Position numbers and translations under genes: made by a program. 26,450 nt of DNA from assembly GCA_038240075.1 (NCBI GenBank), contig JBBSEC010000063.1, positions 1-26,450 on the forward strand, read 5' to 3'. Numbering within the stretch: the first letter of the stretch is position 1; each line of letters opens with the position of its first letter. The notes beneath the pieces were generated by a model. It worked only from the letters and a program-made list of their open reading frames with translations, was not told the DNA's origin and did no database searches. The DNA comes from DATBAK01 sp038240075 (lineage in GTDB: Bacteria; Actinomycetota; Acidimicrobiia; IMCC26256; PALSA-610). Below, one piece after another: positions 16,091-23,761 of this stretch.

Positions 16091-18190
16091 TCAGTACGCG
16101 AGCAGGTGGCGCAGGTCGCGGACGATGTCGTCGACCTGCGGCAGCGTCGCCGCTTCCAGGGTCGGCTCGTATCCGACCAGCGTGTCGGCGGCGGCGAGTC
16201 GCAGCACCGGCGCGTCGAGGTGCTCGAAGCACTCGTCGGCGACGAACGCGGCGATCTCGCCACCGAACCCGCCGGTGAGCCGGTCTTCGTGCAGCACGAG
16301 CACGCGGCCGGTGCGGCGAACCGACTCGGCGACGATGTCGTGGTCCCACGGTGTGATCGTCCGCAGATCGATCACTTCGACCCCGTGCTCGCCGTCGGGC
16401 TGGTCGGCCGCGAGTTGCTGGGTCGCGAGGACCGCGCGGTGCACGGTGGCGCCCCACGTGACGACGGTCGCGCGATTCCCGCGGGTCACGTAAGTGCCCT
16501 TGCCGAACGGCAGCATCCAGCCTGCGGGCGGCATCGGATCCTGGTTGTAGCCCTGGCGGTAGAGATGCTTGTGCTCCAGGAACAAGACGGGGTCTTCCGA
16601 CTGGAACGCCGTCCGCAGGAGCCCGACCGCATCACGGGCGCGCGACGGAAACGCGATGAGGATGCCCGGAATGTGGGCGAAGATCGACTCGTCGCAGTGC
16701 GAGTGCCAGATCGAACCGCCGGTGAGGTAGCCGCCGATCGCGATACGCACGACGAGCGGGCACGTGAACGCGCCGTTCGAACGCCAACGCGTCGTTGCGG
16801 CCTCCGACTTGAGCTGCTGCATCGCGGGCCACACGTAGTCGAAGAACTGGATCTCGGCGCACGGTCGCAGGCCGCGCATCGCCATGCCGACGCCGCGGCC
16901 GACGATGTTGGCCTCGGCCAGCGGCGTGTTGAAGCAGCGGGCGTCGCCGAAGCTTCGTTGCAGCCCGAACGTGATGCCGAACACGCCGCCCTTGCCCGCA
17001 ACCACGTCGAGCAGCTCGGGATCGCAGTCGGCGACGTCTTCCCCGAACACGCGGATGCGCTCGTCGCGCCCCATCTCCTCGTGCAACGTGAGCCGGATCG
17101 ATTCGCCGAACGCGACGGCCTTGCCCGTTGGCTCCGGTTCGGGCGGTTCTTCGGTCACTGCGGGCGTACCGACGATGTGGTCGACGACAGTGAGCGGATC
17201 GGGACGAGGCGCGGCGAGCGCGACGTCGGCGGCGGCCCGCACCTCGGCGCGCGCTCCCTCCTTCATCGCGGCGATGCCCGCCGAGTCGATGGCGCCGGCG
17301 GCGAGGAGGGCGCGTTCGATCAGCAGGATCGGGTCGTGCTCGGTCTCGTCGAGCAGCTCGTCGGGACCGCGGTACTTCTTCTGGTCGTCGGACAACGAGT
17401 GCGCGTACGGCCGGGTCACCGTCGCGTGAATGAGCACCGGGCCGATACCCGCGCGAGCGTGCGCGATCGCGTCGGCGCCTTTGTTGCGCACCTCGAAGTA
17501 GTCGCGGCCGTCGATCTTCACGATGTGGAGCCCGCGGATCCCGGCCACCATCTCCGAGATCGGCGCGGTCATCTGGTCGGACGATCGGACGGAGATCGCG
17601 TAGCCGTTGTCGGCGACGACGAACAGCACCGGCAGGTGCAGCGTGCACGCGGTGTTCAGGCTTTCCCAGAACTCGCCTTCCGACGTCGCGCCCTCGCCGA
17701 GCGACACGTAGGTGATCTCGTCCCCGTACGCGGTGCAACCCGGAAGGTTGCGGCGGCCGATGTAACGCGCGGCCTCCGCGCACCCGACCGCAGGCAGGCA
17801 CTGACTCCCGGTGCAACTCGTCTGCGTCGCGATGTTGAGGTCGACGGCGCCCCAGTGGCACGGCATCTGCCGGCCGCCCGACGCGGGGTCGGTCGCGGCA
17901 CCCACCGCTTCGAGCAGCATCTCGGTCGGTGTGACGCCGAGCGCGAGGGCCAGCGCGCGGTCGCGGTAGTAGGGGAAGAACCAGTCGTACGCCGGACGGA
18001 GCGATCGCGCGAGCCCGAGCAGCAGTGCTTCGTGGCCGGCGCCGGAGATCTGGAAGAACGCCTTGCTCTGCTGGCGCAACGCGATCTCGCGGTCGTCGAG
18101 ATACCGCGACACGAGGGCAAGGCGGTAGTCGCTCAGCGTTTCGTCGACGGAGACGTCGAACGGCAACGCTGGTTGCTTCAACACCTTCAA
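16091..18190 (-). CDS. 2-oxoacid dehydrogenase E1, fused alpha and beta subunits
   Basis: Thiamine-diphosphate-dependent E1 of a branched-chain 2-oxoacid dehydrogenase-type complex, 699 residues. The alpha half (about 1-340) has the ThDP motif GEGATSEGEFWESLNTA from 165 to DNGYAIS at 194-200, and a phosphorylation-loop-like YAHSLSDD (about 262-269). An acidic Pro/Glu linker (345-357) leads to the beta half with GKAVAFGESIRLTLHEEM and VFGEDVAD, ending in DTLVGYEP. Separate subunits are about 320-400 and 325 residues, so this is a full fusion. I prefer TTG 18190: GGAGG (18199-18203) is eight bases before it, whereas the longer GTG at 18199 sits on top of that site. It is divergent from the E2 gene. 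Decarboxylates a 2-oxoacid and passes the acyl group to a lipoyl domain. Confidence 0.9.
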   Translation of the reverse strand: MKVLKQPALPFDVSVDETLSDYRLALVSRYLDDREIALRQQSKAFFQISGAGHEALLLGLARSLRPAYDWFFPYYRDRALALALGVTPTEMLLEAVGAATDPASGGRQMPCHWGAVDLNIATQTSCTGSQCLPAVGCAEAARYIGRRNLPGCTAYGDEITYVSLGEGATSEGEFWESLNTACTLHLPVLFVVADNGYAISVRSSDQMTAPISEMVAGIRGLHIVKIDGRDYFEVRNKGADAIAHARAGIGPVLIHATVTRPYAHSLSDDQKKYRGPDELLDETEHDPILLIERALLAAGAIDSAGIAAMKEGARAEVRAAADVALAAPRPDPLTVVDHIVGTPAVTEEPPEPEPTGKAVAFGESIRLTLHEEMGRDERIRVFGEDVADCDPELLDVVAGKGGVFGITFGLQRSFGDARCFNTPLAEANIVGRGVGMAMRGLRPCAEIQFFDYVWPAMQQLKSEAATTRWRSNGAFTCPLVVRIAIGGYLTGGSIWHSHCDESIFAHIPGILIAFPSRARDAVGLLRTAFQSEDPVLFLEHKHLYRQGYNQDPMPPAGWMLPFGKGTYVTRGNRATVVTWGATVHRAVLATQQLAADQPDGEHGVEVIDLRTITPWDHDIVAESVRRTGRVLVLHEDRLTGGFGGEIAAFVADECFEHLDAPVLRLAAADTLVGYEPTLEAATLPQVDDIVRDLRHLLAY

Positions 18191-18242
18191 GCCGGTCACC
18201 TCCGGGCGCGAGGATCAGGATACGGCGCTCTAGGGTGAACGC
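18191..18242. promoter_or_regulatory. Compact divergent promoter of E1 and E2 genes
   Basis: Only 52 bases separate the two divergent starts, so both promoters must fit here. On the plus strand TAGGGT (18231-18236) sits six bases before GTG 18243, the spacing expected for a leaderless actinobacterial transcript. On the minus strand the complement of 18217-18222 reads TATCCT, a -10-like element at a suitable distance from the GGAGG and TTG of the E1 gene. These are pattern-based inferences with no -35 support. Confidence 0.45.
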
Positions 18243-19187
18243 GTGACCGACGCACGAACCGGGAGCACTCCTGCGCCCGAGCCCGCGCTGCCGTGGCGGG
18301 TTCGCAGTCCTCGTCACGCCGGTGGATTCCTCTCGCCCGCGGTGCGCCGCATCGCTCGCGAACGGGGCATTGATGTCGCGACGCTGACGAATCGGGCAGG
18401 CTCCGGCGCGCAGGGTCGGTTGACGGTCGGCGATCTCGCTGCCGTCGGCAGCGCGTCGCCGGGCGCGTCCCGGGGCGCGGCGCAGACGGGCGACGAGCGC
18501 GTGCCCTTCAACCGCGTGCAGGCCCGCGCCGGCGTCGCGCTGCTCGCGTCGACGCAAACGGCCGCACACGCGTTGACGGTGGTGGAGTGCGACTACTCGG
18601 CGGTCGATGTCGCCCGGCGCGCATCGCGCGCCGATTTCCGCGCCGAAGAAGGCTTTTCGCTCACCTACCTCCCGTTCGCGGCCCGCGCGGTCGTCGATGC
18701 GCTCCGCGACTTCCCGCTCTTCAACGCGACGCTGGGCGACGACGAGCTCCTCGTGAGCCGCCGCGTCGGTCTCGGGATCGCGGTCGACCTCGACCATCAG
18801 GGCCTCGTCGTGCCGGTCGTGCACGATGCCGATGCGTTGCGCCTGAGCGCGCTGGCGCGCGCGATCGACGACATCGCGCGGCGGGCACGGTCGAAGCGAC
18901 TCACACCCGACGACACGGCCGGCGGCACGTTCACCGTCACCAACCCGGGTGGCTACGGCACCGAGATCTCGGTGCCGATCATCAACCGCCCGCAGGTCGG
19001 GATCCTCTCGACCGACGGCGTGCGCAAGCGAGTCGTGGCCGCCGACGGCGATCGACTCGCGATCCGCCCGACCGGGTACCTCTGCCTCAGCTTCGATCAC
19101 CGTGCGATCGACGGTGCCTACGCGGGCGCCTTCGCCGGCCGGGTGCGCGACATCCTCGAAGGGCGCGACTGGCTCACGGAGCTGTGA
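18243..19187 (+). CDS. 2-oxoacid dehydrogenase E2 acyltransferase lacking a lipoyl domain
   Basis: Dihydrolipoamide acyltransferase of 314 residues. A peripheral-subunit-binding domain is at about 30-66 (FLSPAVRRIARERGID, then GRLTVGDL), followed by the catalytic domain with VNPGGYG-like TNPGGYGTEIS and the active-site motif SFDHRAIDG (H286, D290). Normal E2 proteins begin with one or more lipoyl domains of about 80 residues; here the first 29 residues are a short Pro-rich lead and no lipoyl-lysine motif is present. There is no room upstream for a missing exon-like part: the divergent E1 gene starts 52 bases away. It presumably uses a lipoyl domain from another protein. The GTG start has no SD and may be leaderless. 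Its 3' end overlaps the convergent HAD gene by 14 bases. Confidence 0.87.
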   Translation: MTDARTGSTPAPEPALPWRVRSPRHAGGFLSPAVRRIARERGIDVATLTNRAGSGAQGRLTVGDLAAVGSASPGASRGAAQTGDERVPFNRVQARAGVALLASTQTAAHALTVVECDYSAVDVARRASRADFRAEEGFSLTYLPFAARAVVDALRDFPLFNATLGDDELLVSRRVGLGIAVDLDHQGLVVPVVHDADALRLSALARAIDDIARRARSKRLTPDDTAGGTFTVTNPGGYGTEISVPIINRPQVGILSTDGVRKRVVAADGDRLAIRPTGYLCLSFDHRAIDGAYAGAFAGRVRDILEGRDWLTEL

Positions 19188-19857
19188 TGCCGACTCCCAC
19201 GAGTCGCAGCACCGCGTCGAGCCCGCGGGGTCCGTGGTCGGCGTGCGGTACGGGCGGGAGCAGGTAGACGCGCACGCCGGATTCGATCGCCCCGCCGTCG
19301 GTGAGCGCGTTGTCGCCGACCATCAACGCGTCGGCGGCGTCGACTCCGAGCATCTCGCACGCGGCGGCGAACAGCTTCGGCGCGGGCTTCGCGACGCCGT
19401 ACTCGTACGAGAGCACGAGCCCCGCGAAGAACGGGAGCAGACCGTGGCGGTCGAGCAAGGGCCGAATGTCCCAGCCGGTGTCGCTCACGACGACCATCGG
19501 GATCCCCGCGGCGGCGAGCGCTTCGACGACGGGCCGCGTGTCGGGGAACGGCTGCCATGCCGCGGCCGAGATCTCGCGTTCGTAGAGCACGGCACCGAGT
19601 CCGTCGACGACGACGTCGGCGGCCGAGTACAGCGTCGTCCAGCACTCGCGGTGCGCGGGCTCGGAGAGGTCGCGGCCCTTGGCGATCTCCTCCGCGCTGC
19701 GGGCCGTGTCCTGGATCTCACGCCAGATGCGCGCGGCCGTGGCCAGATCGACGTCGGCGCCGAGCGTGCGCGCCTCGTCCCGCAGGATCGCGGGCCCGTC
19801 GCCGCGCCCGAGCAGCGTGTCGCCCATGTCGAACATCACGCCCCGAATCGCCCGCAC
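19174..19857 (-). CDS. HAD-superfamily hydrolase
   Basis: A 227-residue haloacid-dehalogenase-type hydrolase. Motif I is FDMGDTLL with the nucleophile D10; the +2 position, normally Asp in phosphatases, is Gly, giving the D-x-G-D-T variant. Motif II is VVSDTGW (S125, T127), motif III is K157 in AKPAPKLF, and motif IV is VGDN with D182. A helical cap lies between motifs I and II (C1 type). The GTG at 19857 is chosen because FDMGDTLL then begins near residue 9, as usual; GTG 19881 would add eight residues. The end overlaps the E2 gene by 14 bases on the opposite strand. Substrate unknown; phosphatase, phosphonatase or dehalogenase-like chemistry is possible. Confidence 0.85.
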   Translation of the reverse strand: MRAIRGVMFDMGDTLLGRGDGPAILRDEARTLGADVDLATAARIWREIQDTARSAEEIAKGRDLSEPAHRECWTTLYSAADVVVDGLGAVLYEREISAAAWQPFPDTRPVVEALAAAGIPMVVVSDTGWDIRPLLDRHGLLPFFAGLVLSYEYGVAKPAPKLFAAACEMLGVDAADALMVGDNALTDGGAIESGVRVYLLPPVPHADHGPRGLDAVLRLVGVGITAP

Positions 19858-19893
19858 CCCCCAATCCTGCCCGCCCCGCACCCCGCCTCTGTG

Positions 19894-19942
19894 GTTCTGA
19901 TGGTCCGAAACGACCGATTCGGGCGCGCCGCCCCATCAGAAC
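19894..19942. repeat. 49-bp palindromic repeat, copy 1
   Basis: Starts GTTCTGATGG and ends CCATCAGAAC, a perfect 10-bp inverted terminal pair. The interior AAACGACCGATTCGGGCG carries a nested CCGATTCGG palindrome, then CGCC. It lies six bases beyond the stop of the minus-strand gene at 19949 and before the start of the HAD gene. The interior differs from copies 2 and 3 at several positions next to the arms. Confidence 0.85.
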
Positions 19943-19948
19943 GGGCGT

Positions 19949-20506
19949 TCAGGCGGGTGGTCGCCAGGCGGGGTCGCGGCCGTAGAGCGCCGCGAGGCGC
20001 GTCTCGATATCCGCGGCCGGGTCGACTGCGACTTCCGGTCCGATTGTGCCGTCGCCGCGGTGAAAAACCCCTGTCGTTGCGGCCTCGTACGCGCGCTCGC
20101 AGAGGTGGTGATCGAGGCGCGGTTCGATGCCGCCGGCACGCGCGAGATCCCAGGTGTGCACGAGTACGTCGGTGGTCAACGCGCCGAGCATCAGGCGAGC
20201 CGAGCTGTGGCCGCCGCCGGCGAGCTCGGTCGGATGGTCGAGGGCGCCATCGGTCGCGAGGTGTGCGAAGAGCGCGTCCGAAGTCGCCCGCCAGCGCGCC
20301 GCGGGATCTTCGCGCGGGCGATTGGCGCGCACGCCGAGAGGCCGTAACAGCAGGAATTCATGGAACCCGATGACGTGCTCGACGAGTGCGCGGGCGTCCC
20401 ATTCCGTGCACGGTGTCGGCGCGGTCCAGCGCTCCGGCGGGAACCCGTCGGCGACGGCTGCGAACCGCGCACACGCCCGCGAGTGCTCCTCGACCAACCC
20501 CTCCAC
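19949..20506 (-). CDS. DinB/maleylpyruvate-isomerase N-terminal-like protein (TIGR03086 type)
   Basis: A 185-residue protein of the DinB-like four-helix metal-binding superfamily. The TIGR03086-type signature is clear: TPCTEWDARALVEHVIGF at about 31-48 with H44, and LTTDVLVHTWDLARA at about 111-123 with H117 and D120. These His residues usually bind a divalent metal. Mycothiol-dependent isomerases share the fold, and actinobacteria carry many such paralogs of unknown function. The start is GTG 20506. It is flanked on both sides by members of the 49-bp repeat family: copy 1 just past its stop, copies 2 and 3 before its start. Confidence 0.82.
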   Translation of the reverse strand: MEGLVEEHSRACARFAAVADGFPPERWTAPTPCTEWDARALVEHVIGFHEFLLLRPLGVRANRPREDPAARWRATSDALFAHLATDGALDHPTELAGGGHSSARLMLGALTTDVLVHTWDLARAGGIEPRLDHHLCERAYEAATTGVFHRGDGTIGPEVAVDPAADIETRLAALYGRDPAWRPPA

Positions 20507-20526
20507 ACCCCCAACCTAGGTCTCCG

Positions 20527-20575
20527 GTTCTGATGGTCGGAAACGACCGAATCGGGCGCGCCCGACCATCAGAAC
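20527..20575. repeat. 49-bp palindromic repeat, copy 2
   Basis: Best-paired copy: GTTCTGATGGTCGG at the left and CCGACCATCAGAAC at the right form a perfect 14-bp stem. The 21-base interior contains CCGAATCGG, itself a small palindrome. It lies 20 bases before the GTG of the minus-strand gene that starts at 20506. Copy 3 begins 22 bases further on. Confidence 0.88.
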
Positions 20576-20597
20576 GCATGGATTGCCGAGGTCCTCG

Positions 20598-20646
20598 GTT
20601 CTGATGGGGGAAAACGACCGAATCGGGCGCGCCGGACCATCAGAAC
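20598..20646. repeat. 49-bp palindromic repeat, copy 3
   Basis: Same length and same terminal GTTCTGATGG and CCATCAGAAC as the other copies, with the interior AAACGACCGAATCGGGCGCG preserved. The bases next to the left arm (GGGG) no longer match those next to the right arm (GGA), so only the outer 10 bp pair. It lies 21 bases past the stop of the minus-strand nitrilase gene. Confidence 0.85.
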
Positions 20647-20667
20647 CGACGGGGGCGCCGGGGTGGG

Positions 20668-21420
20668 TCAGGTGGGGAGGTCGACGAGGAGGGTGGCTTC
20701 GTGCCAGTCGGCGAGCGCGGTGACGACGGTGCCGGAGGGGTCGACGAGCGCGGCGAGGCCGGGGAAGTCCTCATCCGCGGTCGAGCCGGCTTGCGTCGAC
20801 AGCGCGATCCACAGCCCGAGGCGACGCGCGTGCCGCGCCGCGTCGCCGAGCGCGGATCCCGACCACCAGTCGAAACCGGCCTGCCACCCGGCCCGGTCGA
20901 GCCGGCGGCCGTAGAGGCCGGGTGCCGAGCAGAAGAACACGGCCCGGGCGCCGGCCGCGGCGGCGTCGGCGAACGGCGCGTCGACGGCACCCTCCGCGCA
21001 GATCGCGACTCCGATCGGTGTCGATCCCAACGCGAACCCCGCTGGTTCGGACCCGGCCGAGTACGACTCTTCGTCGTCGCCGAGCCTCCGCTTCTGATAG
21101 CGACCGGTCACGCGGCCGCCATCAGCGAGCACCTGCGTGATGTACACACGACCGTCGACCGCCTCCGCGACGCCAAACAGCGCGGCGGCGCCGGCGTGCG
21201 CGGCCGTCGCCGCGACAACCTCTGCCACCGCCGCGTGGTCGAGCCCGATCGCGTGACCGGGCCAGTGCTCGCGATCGACCGAACCGGTCAACGACATCTC
21301 CGGGAACGCGACCACACGGGCGCCGCGGGCCGCGCCTTCTTCCAGCAGCTCGATGTGACGGCGCGTGTTCGCCTCGAGCTCGCCCTTCTGGCAGTTCATC
21401 GCCGTGAGGAGCGCCTTCAC
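20668..21420 (-). CDS. Carbon-nitrogen hydrolase (nitrilase superfamily)
   Basis: Amidase-type enzyme of 250 residues with the full Glu-Lys-Cys triad: E41 in VVAFPEMSLTG, K110 in GRYQKRRLGDDEESY, and C141 in GVAICAEG. Family members cleave amides, carbamoyl groups or nitriles, and the substrate varies widely. GTG 21420 is chosen because the conserved strand VKALLTAMNCQKGELEAN then starts the protein, as in relatives; longer in-frame starts run into the divergent gene. There is no strong SD. It is divergent from the aldo/keto reductase with 74 bases between the starts. The 49-bp repeat copy 3 follows its stop. Confidence 0.88.
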   Translation of the reverse strand: MKALLTAMNCQKGELEANTRRHIELLEEGAARGARVVAFPEMSLTGSVDREHWPGHAIGLDHAAVAEVVAATAAHAGAAALFGVAEAVDGRVYITQVLADGGRVTGRYQKRRLGDDEESYSAGSEPAGFALGSTPIGVAICAEGAVDAPFADAAAAGARAVFFCSAPGLYGRRLDRAGWQAGFDWWSGSALGDAARHARRLGLWIALSTQAGSTADEDFPGLAALVDPSGTVVTALADWHEATLLVDLPT

Positions 21421-21494
21421 CGACCCATCGTGGCGCGTCTCGCCCGACCCCACCGTGATGGGGCAGCATGCGTGCGACCGCTCGGGAGGATGAC

Positions 21495-22526
21495 ATGGAA
21501 TACCGCACGCTCGGACAGACCGGCATCCAGGTGAGCACCCAGTGCCTCGGCGCAATGATGTTCGGCCTCTGGGGCAACCGCGACCATGACGACTGTCTTC
21601 GGATCGTCGACGCCGCGATCGACGCCGGCGTGAACTTCATCGACACCGCCGACGTGTACTCCAACGGCGAGTCGGAGGAGATCGTCGGCAAGGCGCTCAA
21701 GGGCAAGCGCGACGACATCGTGCTCGCGACCAAGGTGCACGGCGCGATGAACTCCGACCGGGGAACCGACCCGAACCGGCAGGGGAACTCGCGCCGGTGG
21801 ATCCGCATGGAGGTCGAGAACAGCCTGCGCCGTCTGCAGACCGACTGGATCGACCTCTACCAGATCCACCGTCCGGACGCGACCCTCGATGTCGACGAGA
21901 CGCTCGGTGTGCTGACCGACCTCGTGCGCGAAGGCAAGGTACGCGCGATCGGATCGTCGACGTTTCCCGCGGAGCAGATCGTCGAGGCGCACTGGGTTGC
22001 CGAGAAGCGCGGCCGCGAGCGCTTCCGATGCGAGCAGCCGCCATACTCGATCCTCGCGCGCGGCATCGAGCGTTCAGTGCTGCCGACGTGCGCGCGCTAC
22101 GGAATGGGCGTGATCGTGTGGAGCCCGCTCAACGGCGGCTGGCTCACCGGCAAGTACAAGCGCGGGCAGGCGTGGCCGGAAGGTAGCCGCGGAGCGATGG
22201 GCATGTTCTCCGCGCCGGAGAAGAAGCACAACCAGCGCAAGTTCGAAGCGGTCGAGCAGCTCGAGAAGGTCGCCGCGGATTCCGGCATCTCGATGACGCA
22301 CCTCGCGATCGCGTGGAGCCTCGAGCACCCCGCGGTGACGTCGACGATCATCGGTCCGAAGACGATGGACCAGCTCACCGACCTGCTCGCGGCCGACGGC
22401 GTTCACCTCGACGCCGCGGCGCTCGACCGCATCGACGAGATCGTTGCACCGGGCGTCACGTTGGTCGGACGCGACGAGGGCTACGACCCGCCTGAGCTGG
22501 AGGCGAGCGCGCGGCGCCGAAGCTAA
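21495..22526 (+). CDS. Aldo/keto reductase
   Basis: NADPH-dependent reductase of 343 residues with the TIM-barrel AKR tetrad: D50 (NFIDTADVYS), Y55, K80 (VLATKVHG) and H125 (DLYQIHRPD). The NADPH-binding C-terminal part with TSTIIGPKTMDQL (about 285-297) is intact. The length fits the bacterial AKR group related to YajO, Tas and the potassium-channel beta subunits. The ATG at 21495 has GGAGG at 21485-21489 with a five-base spacer. Transcribed toward the P450 cassette; 50 bases containing a hairpin or operator separate the two. It may belong to the same pathway, but this is only by proximity. Confidence 0.92.
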   Translation: MEYRTLGQTGIQVSTQCLGAMMFGLWGNRDHDDCLRIVDAAIDAGVNFIDTADVYSNGESEEIVGKALKGKRDDIVLATKVHGAMNSDRGTDPNRQGNSRRWIRMEVENSLRRLQTDWIDLYQIHRPDATLDVDETLGVLTDLVREGKVRAIGSSTFPAEQIVEAHWVAEKRGRERFRCEQPPYSILARGIERSVLPTCARYGMGVIVWSPLNGGWLTGKYKRGQAWPEGSRGAMGMFSAPEKKHNQRKFEAVEQLEKVAADSGISMTHLAIAWSLEHPAVTSTIIGPKTMDQLTDLLAADGVHLDAAALDRIDEIVAPGVTLVGRDEGYDPPELEASARRRS

Positions 22527-22546
22527 CCTGACGGTCGCGTCAGGTT
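22525..22546. promoter_or_regulatory. Perfect inverted repeat before the P450 gene (possible operator)
   Basis: AACCTGACG (22525-22533) and CGTCAGGTT (22538-22546) pair perfectly across a GTCG spacer. It begins within the AKR stop codon and lies 30 bases before the P450 ATG. No T-run follows, so a Rho-independent terminator is less likely than a regulator site; the symmetry and size fit a TetR-type operator. A -10-like TAACCT (22524-22529) overlaps it. Confidence 0.5.
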
Positions 22547-22576
22547 CGACCTCGCGCGCGAACGAGGAGGCGGTTG

Positions 22577-23761
22577 ATGGCGGAAGTGGTTTCGGGGTTC
22601 GGTGGGAGTGATTTCGATCCCGAGATGGCAGCCGCACCGCAGGCGGCCTATCGCGCGATGCAGGAACACGTGCCCGTGCTGCGCAACGACGGGCTGGTGA
22701 TGATCTCGCGCCATGAAGATGTGATGCACGCTTTGCGTCACCCCGAGCTGTTCTCGTCGAACATGGACGCGATCGACATCGGCAACATCCGGCCGCTGAT
22801 CCCGCTGCAAATCGATCCACCCGACCACGTGAAGTTCCGGCGCCTGCTCGACCCGCTCTTCTCACCGAAAGAGGTCGCGAAGCTCGAGCCCGAGGTTCGG
22901 CGGCTCGTCAACGAGCTCATCGACGGGTTCGAAGCCGCGGGCGAGTGCGAGTTCAGCGACGCGTTCGCGATTCCGCTTCCGTGCACCGTCTTCCTTGCGC
23001 TGCTCGGCCTTCCGCTCGAAGACCTCGACCTCTTCCTGCGCTTCAAGAACGCGATCATCAGGCCGGAAGGTTCCAACGGCGATGACGCCAAGAGTGTCCA
23101 GCGCGCGGCCGGCCAGGAGATTTACGCGTACTTCCAGAACGTCGTCGACGAGCGGCGCGCCGAGCCCCGCGACGATCTCATCAGCGGCTTCGTCGCCGCC
23201 GAGGTCGACGGCGCGCGGTTGACCGACAACGACATCCTCGACATTTGCTATCTGTTCCTGCTCGCAGGCCTCGACACCGTGACCGCGTCGCTGACGTGCT
23301 CGGTCGCGTATCTCGCGAACCACCCCGACCGGCGCGACGCGATCACGGCTGATCCCGCGCTGGTTCCCGCGGCCGTCGAGGAGCTGTTGCGCTGGGAGTC
23401 GATCGTGCCGGCCGTGCCGCGTGTCGCGATGAGCGACATCGAGGTCGCGGGTGAGGTCGTGCGCAAGGGTGAATCCGTGATGTGCATGATCGGTGCCGCG
23501 AACATCGACCCCGGCGAGTTTCCCGACGCCGATGTCGTCGACCTCGAACGCCAGGCCAACCGTCACCTCGCGTTCGGCGGAGGATTGCACCGCTGTCTCG
23601 GTTCGCACCTCGCCCGCCTCGAGATGTGCGTCGCGATCGAGGAGCTGCACCGGCGCTTGCCCGACTACGCGATCAAAGCAGGCGAGACGCCCCGCTACAC
23701 GATGGGCATCCGCGCGGTCGAGTACCTGCCGCTCGTGTTCACCCCGGTGACGCACGGATGA
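22577..23761 (+). CDS. Cytochrome P450
   Basis: Soluble class I (bacterial) P450 monooxygenase, 394 residues. The I-helix oxygen-activation motif AGLDT is at 230-234, the K-helix ExxR is E269-R272, and the haem loop FGGGLHRCLGSHLAR has the thiolate ligand C340. IDPPDHVKFRRLLDPLFSP near 79-97 is the usual C-helix region. The ATG at 22577 follows GAGGAGG at 22564-22570 with a six-base spacer. The stop overlaps the ferredoxin ATG by four bases, so the electron donor is coexpressed; a ferredoxin reductase is not in the window. The substrate is unknown; the later ChsE-like genes make a steroid or other terpenoid-like lipid a reasonable guess, but the CYP family cannot be assigned here. Confidence 0.95.
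   Translation: MAEVVSGFGGSDFDPEMAAAPQAAYRAMQEHVPVLRNDGLVMISRHEDVMHALRHPELFSSNMDAIDIGNIRPLIPLQIDPPDHVKFRRLLDPLFSPKEVAKLEPEVRRLVNELIDGFEAAGECEFSDAFAIPLPCTVFLALLGLPLEDLDLFLRFKNAIIRPEGSNGDDAKSVQRAAGQEIYAYFQNVVDERRAEPRDDLISGFVAAEVDGARLTDNDILDICYLFLLAGLDTVTASLTCSVAYLANHPDRRDAITADPALVPAAVEELLRWESIVPAVPRVAMSDIEVAGEVVRKGESVMCMIGAANIDPGEFPDADVVDLERQANRHLAFGGGLHRCLGSHLARLEMCVAIEELHRRLPDYAIKAGETPRYTMGIRAVEYLPLVFTPVTHG

Noticed and set aside
16632..19100. Long minus-strand frame of 822 codons across E1 and E2
   Set aside because: It crosses the divergent promoter and both genes in a wrong frame and shows only GC-driven composition.
20527..20646. Two 49-bp repeats separated by 22 bases, resembling a minimal CRISPR array
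   Set aside because: The repeats are palindromic over their full length and differ inside, there are only two side by side, a third is 600 bases away, and no cas genes are present.
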